Shown: positions 57,338 through 64,000 of the stretch, one piece after another
Numbering within the stretch: the first letter of the stretch is position 1
How the letters are laid out: each line of letters opens with the position of its first letter
NCBI GenBank assembly: GCA_044221555.1
Contig: JBGAOY010000002.1
Coordinates: 1-64,000 of the forward strand
Reading direction: 5' to 3'
Length of the DNA: 64,000 nucleotides
From: JAEUJM01 sp044221555
GTDB taxonomy: Bacteria > Actinomycetota > Acidimicrobiia > Acidimicrobiales > DATDAH01
Position numbers and translations under genes: made by a program
The notes under the pieces: model-generated
The model's database searches: none
What the model was told of the DNA's origin: nothing
The model's input: the letters and a program-made list of their open reading frames with translations, nothing else

Positions 57338-58489
57338 ATGGACTTCGAGATGGGGGCAGACGTGGCCGCGCTGCGGAGCGAGCTGCGCACGCTGGTCGAC
57401 GAGCACGTGCCCCCGGACTTCCTCGGGGCGTTCACCGACGACCCCGCCGACCTCGAGGTGGCCCAGGCCTTCTGCCACCTGCTCGCCGACCGGGGCCTGC
57501 TGTGCATGGCGTGGCCCGAGGAGTACGGCGGGCGGGGCTCGTCGCCCTGGGAGCAGACGGCGGTCCGCGAGGAGATGTGGGCCCGTCACGAGCCCCGCGG
57601 CGCGCAGTACATGGGGGTCAACTGGGTCGGCCCCACGATCATGCGCCACGGCACCCCGGCCCAGCAGCACCAGCACCTGCCGCCGATCGCCCGCGGCGAG
57701 GTGATCTGGTGCCAGGGGTTCAGCGAGCCCAACGCCGGCTCCGACCTGGCGTCGCTGCAGACGGCGGCCCGGCGCGACGGCGACGGCTGGCGGGTGTCGG
57801 GCCAGAAGATCTGGACCTCGTACGCCACGATGGCCCAGTGGTGCTTCCTCCTCGCCCGCACCGCCACGGGCGAGAAGAAGCAGCAGGGCCTGACGATCTT
57901 CCTCGTCCCCATGTCCGACCCGGCCATCGAGGTCCGGCCGATCGCCACCATGCTCGGCCCGCACCACCTCAACGAGGTGTTCTTCGACGACCTGTGGGTG
58001 ACCGAGGACGACGTGCTCGGCACCGTCGACCACGGGTGGAAGGTGGTCCAGGAGGTGCTGGCGTTCGAGCGGGTGGGCATCGCCCGCTACGCCCGTTGCG
58101 AACGCCTCCTGCAGGCGGCGCCGGCGGTGCTCGGCGACGGGTGGGACCGCCTGCCCGCCGAGCTGCGTGGCCGGTGGACGAGGATGCTCACCCACTGCCG
58201 GCGGGCACGACTGCTGGCCTACCGGGTGATCGCGCTGCAGTCGGGGGGACGGGTCACCCCGGCCGACACCGCCGCCTACCGGATCGCGGTCACCCGGCTC
58301 GACCAGGAGAGCGCCGAGGTGCTGATGGAGATCGTGGCCCAGGGCCCGGCATCGGGCGACGACGCCGCCCGCTTCCGGCGGGCGGTGGAAGACCATTGGC
58401 GCTACGCGCAGGCCTCGACGGTCTCGTCGGGCAGCATCGAGATGCAGCGCATCCTGCTGGCCCGGGCCCTGCTGGCGGTGTCCTCGTGA
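57338..58489 (+). CDS. acyl-CoA dehydrogenase, large-type subunit of a pair
   Basis: A 383-residue ACAD: WCQGFSEPNAGSDLASLQTA, WRVSGQKIWTSYATMAQWC, and a C-terminus SSGSIEMQRILLARALL, where the usual GGTSEIQRN is altered to SSGSIEMQR. The partner small subunit is the next gene. The change at the tail implies an unusual acyl-binding or FAD-adenine contact, or decay. ATG 57338. Confidence 0.86.
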   Translation: MDFEMGADVAALRSELRTLVDEHVPPDFLGAFTDDPADLEVAQAFCHLLADRGLLCMAWPEEYGGRGSSPWEQTAVREEMWARHEPRGAQYMGVNWVGPTIMRHGTPAQQHQHLPPIARGEVIWCQGFSEPNAGSDLASLQTAARRDGDGWRVSGQKIWTSYATMAQWCFLLARTATGEKKQQGLTIFLVPMSDPAIEVRPIATMLGPHHLNEVFFDDLWVTEDDVLGTVDHGWKVVQEVLAFERVGIARYARCERLLQAAPAVLGDGWDRLPAELRGRWTRMLTHCRRARLLAYRVIALQSGGRVTPADTAAYRIAVTRLDQESAEVLMEIVAQGPASGDDAARFRRAVEDHWRYAQASTVSSGSIEMQRILLARALLAVSS

Positions 58490-58589
58490 CGGTGACGGGG
58501 CGGTGGCGCCGCGGCGTGACCGGGGGCGGTCTGCGCGGGGCCGGTCTGGACAGGCAGGGCCCGAGGGGCGATGGCGTGAGGGGCGTGCG

Positions 58590-59555
58590 GTGAAGGTCGA
58601 CCTGAGCGACGAGGCCCTCGAGTACGGGCACACGGCGCGGCGGGCCCTCGAGGCCGCCGGCGGTGACCTGCTCGTCCAGCGGGCCGAGCAGGAGCCCGAC
58701 CGCCGGGCCGAGCTCGTCGGCCCCGTCCTCGGCGAGCTCGGGGCCTGGGACCTCGATCCCCGGGCCGACGCCGACGAGCTCGAGGCCGCCGCCGCCCTCT
58801 GCCGGAGCGCCGGCTACTGGGCGGTCGCCTACCCCGTCGCCGAGCGCCTCGGCCGACCCGCGGGCCTCGATGCCGACGGGCTCGTGGTGGTCGCCGACGT
58901 GCACCCCACCGGCGTGGTGGCGGGGATCGACCTGCGCTGGGTGGCGGTCACCCTGGACGGCCGTCGCAGCACGGCCACCCCGCAGCCTGCGCGCACCTCG
59001 GCCCGGACCAGCGCCTTCGTCGTCGGGCTCGACCTGGAGCCGCTCGACCACGACGGCCTGGACGACGTGGCGCTCGGCGTGGTGCTGCCGTGCTGGTCGC
59101 TGCTGGGCATGCTCGACCGGGCCATCGAGCTCACCCGCCGCCACGTGCTCGAGCGGGAGCAGTTCGGCCAACCGCTGGCCGGCTTCCAGAGCGTGCAGTT
59201 CCAGCTGACCGAGGCGGAGGTGGAGCGGGTGGGGGTCGAGATGCTCGCCCGCTACGCCCTGTGGAGCGTCCAGGACGGGCGGGCCGACGCCCTCGACGAC
59301 GCCCTCGCCCTGCGCATGGCGGCCATCGAGGCGGCCGAGACCGTGTTCCGCGTCGCCCACCAGTTGCACGGGGCCACCGGCTTCTGCGACGAGACGACCC
59401 TGTCGTGGATCTCGCGCCACAGCCAGCCGCGGCGGCGCCTGCCACTCGGGCTGTCGGCCACGCGCGACCTCTTGACCCGCCGGCTGGGCCGCCGGGGCCT
59501 CACGGGCCTGTTCACCGATGCGGGCGACGCCACCCCCAGGGAGGTGCCAGCGTGA
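58590..59555 (+). CDS. acyl-CoA dehydrogenase, small-type partner subunit
   Basis: A 321-residue diverged ACAD. REQFGQPLAGFQSVQFQLTE carries the conserved Arg and FQ block; the C-terminus has HQLHGATGFCDETTLSWISR and HSQPRRRLPLG, a subtype seen in actinobacterial heteromeric FadE partners. GTG 58590. The gap of 100 bp from the large subunit is not informative. It overlaps the next gene start (GTGA). Confidence 0.82.
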   Translation: MKVDLSDEALEYGHTARRALEAAGGDLLVQRAEQEPDRRAELVGPVLGELGAWDLDPRADADELEAAAALCRSAGYWAVAYPVAERLGRPAGLDADGLVVVADVHPTGVVAGIDLRWVAVTLDGRRSTATPQPARTSARTSAFVVGLDLEPLDHDGLDDVALGVVLPCWSLLGMLDRAIELTRRHVLEREQFGQPLAGFQSVQFQLTEAEVERVGVEMLARYALWSVQDGRADALDDALALRMAAIEAAETVFRVAHQLHGATGFCDETTLSWISRHSQPRRRLPLGLSATRDLLTRRLGRRGLTGLFTDAGDATPREVPA

Positions 59556-60331
59556 CCTACGACCTGCCCGCCGAGCTGATCGTCGAGGCCGACGGGCCCG
59601 TGCGCACGCTGATCGTCAACCGGCCCGACGAGCTCAACGCCGTCAACCGGGAGCTGCACTGGGCCCTGGCCAACGTCTGGCGGCAGCTCGCCGCCGACCG
59701 CGAGGCCAAGGTGGTGATCCTCACCGGCGCCGGGCGGGCCTTCAGCGCCGGCGGTGACCTCGGTTGGATCACCTCGTTCCTCGACGATCCCGTCGCACGG
59801 GACGAGAGCCTGCGGGAGGGGGCGCAGATCATCGAGGAGATGCTGCGGTTCCCGTTGCCCGTGATCGCCGCGGTGAACGGGCCCGCGGTGGGCCTCGGCT
59901 GCAGCATCGCGGTGCTGTGCGACATCGTCCTGATGGCCGACACGGCCCACCTGGCCGACCCCCACGTGGCCGTGGGGCTGGTGGCCGGGGACGGCGGCGC
60001 CGCGTTCTGGCCGCTGCTCACCCCGATACTGCGCTCGCGCGAGTACCTCTACACGGGCGACCGGATCCCGGCGGCCACCGCGGTCGAGCTCGGCCTGGCC
60101 ACGCGCACCACCCCACCGGAAGACCTGCGGGCCGAGGCGCGGCGCCTGGCCGACCGGCTCGCCGCCCAGCCGCTCGGCGCGCTGCAGGGCACCAAGCGCG
60201 TGCTCAACATGCACCTGGCCCAGGCTCTCAGTGGGGCCATGCAGGCCGGCTTCGCCGCGGAGGCGGTCACCATGCAGTCACCGGAGCACCGGGAGCGCCT
60301 GCTCGCGCTCCAGCGGCGGCAGGCGACGTGA
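59552..60331 (+). CDS. enoyl-CoA hydratase/isomerase family protein
   Basis: A 259-residue crotonase: AGRAFSAGGDLGWI and VNGPAVGLGCSIAVLCDIVL form the oxyanion hole. The first catalytic Glu of hydratases (GGGxEL) reads GLGCSIAV and the second (PE) reads DPHVAVGLVAGDGG, so both usual hydratase acids are absent; GLVAGDGG with Asp is typical of the isomerase/other crotonase branch. Hydration is therefore doubtful; isomerisation or C-C/C-X cleavage is possible. It is coupled by GTGA overlap to the ACAD gene. Confidence 0.85.
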   Translation: MTYDLPAELIVEADGPVRTLIVNRPDELNAVNRELHWALANVWRQLAADREAKVVILTGAGRAFSAGGDLGWITSFLDDPVARDESLREGAQIIEEMLRFPLPVIAAVNGPAVGLGCSIAVLCDIVLMADTAHLADPHVAVGLVAGDGGAAFWPLLTPILRSREYLYTGDRIPAATAVELGLATRTTPPEDLRAEARRLADRLAAQPLGALQGTKRVLNMHLAQALSGAMQAGFAAEAVTMQSPEHRERLLALQRRQAT

Positions 60332-60370
60332 CCGAACGGTCGTGTCCCTCCCGGTGAGGTGACGGTGTCG

Positions 60371-61564
60371 ATGGCCGTCGACCTCCAGGAGTTCCGGAAC
60401 GAGGTGCGCCGGTGGTGCGCGGCCACCGTGCCGGCCGACTGGCGCGAGGCGCAGACGGGCGTGCCCGACGAGGAGTTCGTCGCGTTCCAGAAGGCGTGGT
60501 TCCAGCGACTGCGGGCCGCGGGCTACGCCGTGCCGCACTGGCCGGCCGAATGGGGCGGAGGCATGTCGGCGGCGGAGCAGATCGTGCTCCACCAGGAGCT
60601 CGCCGCCCACGACGCCCCCCGGTTGGTGCTGGCCTTCGTGGCCATCCACCACGCCGCCTCCACCCTGCTGGCGGCGGGGAGCGACGAGCAGCGGGCGCGG
60701 CACCTGCCCGCCATCCTCGACGGTGAGATCTGGGTGCAGGGCTTCTCGGAGCCCGAGGCCGGGTCGGACCTGGCCGCCTTGCGGACGACCGCTCGCAGGG
60801 CGGGCGACGGCTACGTCGTCAACGGCCAGAAGCTGTGGGCCAGCGGCGCGATGCACGCCGACTGGTGCCTGCTGCTGGCCCGTACCGACGTCGACGCACC
60901 GAAGCGCCGGGGCATCTCGTACCTCCTCATGGACATGCGCTCGCCCGGCATCGACGTCCGCCCCATCCGCAACGCGGTGGGCGAATCGCACTTCTGCGAG
61001 ATCTTCCTGGACGAGGTGGTCATCCCGGCGGCGAACCTGATCGGTCCCGAGAACGAGGGCTGGCGGGTGGCGCAGGAGACCCTCGGGGCCGAGCGGGGCA
61101 TGACGATGTTGGAGCTGCACGCGCGGCTCCGGCACGCGGGGTTCCGCTGGTTGGTCGACGAGTGCCGACGGCCGCGAGCGGACGGCTCGCGGGCCATCGA
61201 CGACCCGTTCGTGCAGGACCGTCTGGGGGCCTTGGAGACCGAGATCGCCGGGCTCGGGGCCCTGTGCCGGGCGGTCGTGGAGCGCCACGAGACGGGCACC
61301 GTCGGCCCCGCCGATGCGTCGATCGTGAAGCTGGTCTACAGCGAGCTGCTCCAGCGGATGATGGCGTTCGCCACCGAGGTGGTGGGTCTCCCGGCCCACA
61401 CGGTGCTGGAGAAGCCGCTGTCCAGCGGGTGGGAGTCCGGGGCGTGGGTGCTGGACTTCATCGGCTCGTGGGAGTGGACGATCCCCGGCGGGTCGAGCGA
61501 GATCCAGCGCACGATCATCGGCGAGCGCGGCCTCGGCCTGCCGCGGGAGCCGTCGGTCGGATGA
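60371..61564 (+). CDS. acyl-CoA dehydrogenase, large-type subunit of a pair
   Basis: A 397-residue ACAD: WVQGFSEPEAGSDLAALRTT, YVVNGQKLWASGAMHADWC, and C-terminal GGSSEIQRTIIGERGLGLPR. Insert-free; FadE-type. ATG 60371 is used, though GTG 60365 or 60359 would add a few residues. ATGA overlap joins it to its partner small subunit. Confidence 0.87.
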   Translation: MAVDLQEFRNEVRRWCAATVPADWREAQTGVPDEEFVAFQKAWFQRLRAAGYAVPHWPAEWGGGMSAAEQIVLHQELAAHDAPRLVLAFVAIHHAASTLLAAGSDEQRARHLPAILDGEIWVQGFSEPEAGSDLAALRTTARRAGDGYVVNGQKLWASGAMHADWCLLLARTDVDAPKRRGISYLLMDMRSPGIDVRPIRNAVGESHFCEIFLDEVVIPAANLIGPENEGWRVAQETLGAERGMTMLELHARLRHAGFRWLVDECRRPRADGSRAIDDPFVQDRLGALETEIAGLGALCRAVVERHETGTVGPADASIVKLVYSELLQRMMAFATEVVGLPAHTVLEKPLSSGWESGAWVLDFIGSWEWTIPGGSSEIQRTIIGERGLGLPREPSVG

Positions 61565-62688
61565 GCGGGTTCGCCGACGTCCACGAGGAGCTGCGCGCGG
61601 TGGCGCGTGACCAGCTCGGTGCCTCGGGGGCCGGGACCACCCTGGCCTGGCCGGCGGTCGTGTCCTCCGGTTGGACCGGCCTGGAGGTGCCCGAGGCGCT
61701 CGATGGCGCCGGGGCCACGTTCGCGGAGGTGGCGATCGTCCTCGAGGAGATGGGGCGCGCCGCGAGCGCCGGCCCGTACCTGGGTGCCGTTGCCCTGACC
61801 GTCGGCGCCCTGCAGCTGCTCGAGTCCGGCGCCGGCCGCGACGAGCTCCTGCGCGCCATCGCCGGCGGCGCGGCCGTGGCGGCGCTGGCCCTGCCGGGCG
61901 ACATCGACGCCATCGGCACGGTGGACAGGGTCGACGGGAACCTCGAGCCGAGCCCGGTGCCGTTCCAGGTCGTGCGCGGGGCGAGCGGCGGACGGGTCGA
62001 GGGGCGGGCGGCCTTCGTGCCCGACGCGACCGAGGCCGACCGACTCCTGCTGCCGGCCCTCGACCACGGGCGGCCGGTGCTCGTGTCGGTCGACGCGACG
62101 CAGCCGGGGATCGTGGTCGACCCCCGGCCGGTGGTCGACGCCACGCGCCGCCTCGCCGACGTCATCGCCACCGGCATCGAGGTGGACGAGCGCTCGGTCT
62201 GGCCGTTCGCCGACGCCCCGACGCCACCGCTGTGCCGGCTCGGCAGCCGGGCGGCGGTGGCCGTCGCCTGCGACTGCCTCGGGGTCATCGCCGCCATGGT
62301 CGACGCCACGGTCGCGTACGCGTCCGATCGCCGGCAGTTCGGTCGGCCCATCGGGTCGTTCCAGGCCGTCAAGCACGCCTGCGCGGACATGGCCGTGCAA
62401 CTCGCGATCGCGCGTGAGCTCGTGGCCATGGCGATCACCGACCTGGCGGCGTCGGGTGACGCCGGCGACCACCACGAGGCGACGTCGGCATCGATGGCGG
62501 CGTCCTACGCCGGCGACGCCGGCGTGGCGGTGGCCGGCAAGGCCATGCAGCTGCACGGGGGCATCGGCTACACGTGGGAGAGCGACGTCCACGTGTACCT
62601 CAAACGGGCCACGCTGAACCGCTCGCTCTTCGGCGCGCCGTCCACCCATCGTCGCCGCCTCGGCGCGCGGCACGCGCCACCACGCTGA
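61561..62688 (+). CDS. acyl-CoA dehydrogenase, small-type partner subunit
   Basis: A 375-residue ACAD: RRQFGRPIGSFQAVKHACAD with the conserved Arg, then QLHGGIGYTWESDVHVYLKR and ATLNRSLFG. No SEPxAGSD block or EIQRN tail, so it is the non-catalytic type partner of the 60371 product. The 246 bp after it contain no recognisable gene. Confidence 0.85.
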   Translation: MSGFADVHEELRAVARDQLGASGAGTTLAWPAVVSSGWTGLEVPEALDGAGATFAEVAIVLEEMGRAASAGPYLGAVALTVGALQLLESGAGRDELLRAIAGGAAVAALALPGDIDAIGTVDRVDGNLEPSPVPFQVVRGASGGRVEGRAAFVPDATEADRLLLPALDHGRPVLVSVDATQPGIVVDPRPVVDATRRLADVIATGIEVDERSVWPFADAPTPPLCRLGSRAAVAVACDCLGVIAAMVDATVAYASDRRQFGRPIGSFQAVKHACADMAVQLAIARELVAMAITDLAASGDAGDHHEATSASMAASYAGDAGVAVAGKAMQLHGGIGYTWESDVHVYLKRATLNRSLFGAPSTHRRRLGARHAPPR

Positions 62689-62934
62689 GCCCTGAGGCGC
62701 CGGGGTTCGGCCCGTCCCAGATCACCACCTGGTTGCCGAGCGTGGCGATCGCCGCGGCCGGTTCCCGCCCGCCCGGGGTGTCCTTGCTGTCGCGGCCGCC
62801 GGGGGTGATGATCCACGGGCGGCCGGCGCCGATCCCTCGTGGCTGATCGACCGGCCGTCCAGCATTGCCGTCGCCACGGGGCGACGTCACCCTCCGTCCG
62901 CACGGTCAGGGACACTCACTCACTTAGGGGCAAC

Positions 62935-64000
62935 ATGCAGACGATCGGTCATTGGATCGCCGGACGCGCCGTCGAGGGCACGTCGGGGCGGCGGTCGCCC
63001 ACCTACGATCCCGCCCGCGGCGAGCAGACCGGCGAGGTCACGCTGGCCACGGCGGACGAGGTCGGCGAGGTCGTCGCGGTGGCCCGCCGGGCCGCCGCGG
63101 AGTGGGGCACCTCCCCGTTGAGCCGCCGCACCGGGTTGTTCTTCCGGCTGCGCGAGCTGATCGACGCCCATCGCGACGATCTGGCCGCGCTCGTCACGAG
63201 CGAGCACGGCAAGGTGCGGTCCGACGCCGCCGGTGAGGTCGCTCGCGGCCTCGAGTGCGTGGAGTTCGCCTGCGGCCTGCCGCACCTCCTGAAGGGTGGT
63301 CACAGCGCCGAGGTCTCCACCGGCGTCGACGTGCACACCGTGCTCCAGCCCGTCGGGGTGGTGGCCGGGATCACGCCGTTCAACTTCCCGGTGATGGTGC
63401 CGTTGTGGATGCTGGCCAACGCCCTGGCCTGCGGCAACACGTTCGTCCTCAAGCCCTCCGAGAAGGACCCGTCCGCGTCGCTGCTGCTCGCCGCGCTCGT
63501 CCAGCAGGCCGGTTTCCCCGACGGCGTGTTCAACGTGGTCCAGGGCGACGCCGAGGCGGTGGACGCGCTACTCGGCCACCCCGACGTCGACGCGGTGTCG
63601 TTCGTGGGCAGCACGCCCGTGGCTCGCCACATCTACGAGACCGGTACCCGCAACGGCAAGCGGGTGCAGGCCCTCGGGGGGGCGAAGAACCACATGGTGG
63701 TCCTGCCCGACGCCGACGTCGATGCCGCGGCTGATGCGGCCATCAACGCCGGCTACGGGTCGGCGGGCGAGCGGTGCATGGCGATCTCGGTCATCGTCGC
63801 GGTCGGTGCCGTCGCCGACCCACTCGTCGAGGCCATCGCCGCCCGGATCCCCGAGGTGGTGGTCGGCCCCGGCGACGACGCCACGTCGATGATGGGCCCG
63901 CTGATCACCCGTGAGCACCGCGACCGGGTGCAGGCCTACGTCGAGGGCGCCGCGGGGGAGGGGGCCCGGGTGGTGGCCGACGGCACGACGGCCCCCCTCG
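62935..64000 (+). CDS. mmsA: methylmalonate-semialdehyde dehydrogenase, 3' end cut
   Basis: The first 355 of about 500 residues of a CoA-acylating aldehyde dehydrogenase. ITPFNFPVMVPLWMLANALA, LKPSEKDPSAS, SFVGSTPVARHIYE and ALGGAKNHMVVLPDAD are diagnostic: the Glu of ordinary ALDHs is replaced in the ALGGAKNH block. The catalytic Cys lies in GSAGERCMAIS. It converts methylmalonate or malonate semialdehyde to propionyl- or acetyl-CoA, a typical last step of branched acyl or valine breakdown. ATG 62935 has AGGGGCAAC upstream. The reading frame runs off the window. Confidence 0.92.
   Translation, partial: MQTIGHWIAGRAVEGTSGRRSPTYDPARGEQTGEVTLATADEVGEVVAVARRAAAEWGTSPLSRRTGLFFRLRELIDAHRDDLAALVTSEHGKVRSDAAGEVARGLECVEFACGLPHLLKGGHSAEVSTGVDVHTVLQPVGVVAGITPFNFPVMVPLWMLANALACGNTFVLKPSEKDPSASLLLAALVQQAGFPDGVFNVVQGDAEAVDALLGHPDVDAVSFVGSTPVARHIYETGTRNGKRVQALGGAKNHMVVLPDADVDAAADAAINAGYGSAGERCMAISVIVAVGAVADPLVEAIAARIPEVVVGPGDDATSMMGPLITREHRDRVQAYVEGAAGEGARVVADGTTAPL

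Noticed and set aside
62689..62934. Possible gene between the last ACAD and mmsA
   Set aside because: Short open frames on both strands show no ribosome site, motif or family resemblance.

Overview
The window is very GC-rich, uses GTG starts and overlapping ATGA/GTGA stop-start junctions freely, and is packed with acyl-CoA dehydrogenases, SDRs, F420/FMN flavin monooxygenases, cytochromes P450, AMP-forming CoA ligases and TetR regulators. This points to an actinobacterium; the gene mix and the DUF427, SCO6745 and DUF35-thiolase families suggest the Acidimicrobiia or a related soil or marine lineage (inference). No rRNA, tRNA, CRISPR array, transposase or phage gene was seen.

Layout. 1-3.2 kb: a galactose-1-phosphate uridylyltransferase relic, an inositol-phosphatase-family gene and an orphan branched-chain-type solute-binding lipoprotein. 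3.2-8.2 kb: a TetR gene divergent from an acyl-CoA dehydrogenase (ACAD), an APH-like kinase, an enoyl-CoA hydratase and a quinone-oxidoreductase-type MDR; the ACAD/kinase pair looks like a split version of eukaryotic ACAD10/11. 8.3-14.8 kb: SDR, LLM monooxygenase, nucleotidyltransferase, SCO6745 protein and a DUF35-thiolase fusion. 15.6-18.8 kb: SDR and thioesterase followed by two broken genes (thiolase, aldehyde dehydrogenase). 18.9-28.5 kb: LLM monooxygenase, TetR, CMD protein, SDR and CoA ligase, divergent from a KshB-like reductase, an NTF2-like protein and an ACAD pair. 28.6-36.4 kb: two more ACAD pairs and a CoA ligase divergent from a single ACAD. 36.4-44.7 kb: tocopherol-cyclase-family protein, SRPBCC protein, P450, DapB-like dehydrogenase, a DUF559 nuclease-like gene flanked by repeat doublets, CoA ligase and LLM enzyme. 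44.8-53.1 kb: two SDRs, a tandem-TetR regulator of Mce3R type, DUF427 proteins, a CaiB CoA-transferase and a P450-ferredoxin operon. 53.2-64 kb: amidohydrolase, esterase, TetR, SDR, two more ACAD pairs with an enoyl-CoA hydratase, and a methylmalonate-semialdehyde dehydrogenase cut by the window end.

Together the genes describe oxidative breakdown of hydrophobic acyl or polycyclic substrates (steroid- or terpenoid-like is plausible but unproven): P450s and flavin monooxygenases oxidise, ligases and CaiB activate to CoA thioesters, heteromeric ACADs, hydratases and SDRs run beta-oxidation, and thiolase/aldolase, thioesterase and MmsA finish. No mce, kstD or kshA gene is present, so the substrate cannot be named.

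Two shared DNA motifs suggest co-regulation. The palindrome-like GAGAAYANTRTTCTC lies before at least nine transcription starts. The non-palindromic TGACGNNGAYGTTAGAC lies before four metabolic genes and, in degraded form, before the tandem-TetR gene. The window also holds three kinds of repeat: 50-bp palindromic elements (family A), 61-83-bp intercistronic elements that carry a stop codon and a Shine-Dalgarno sequence (family B), and many unrelated minisatellites at gene borders.
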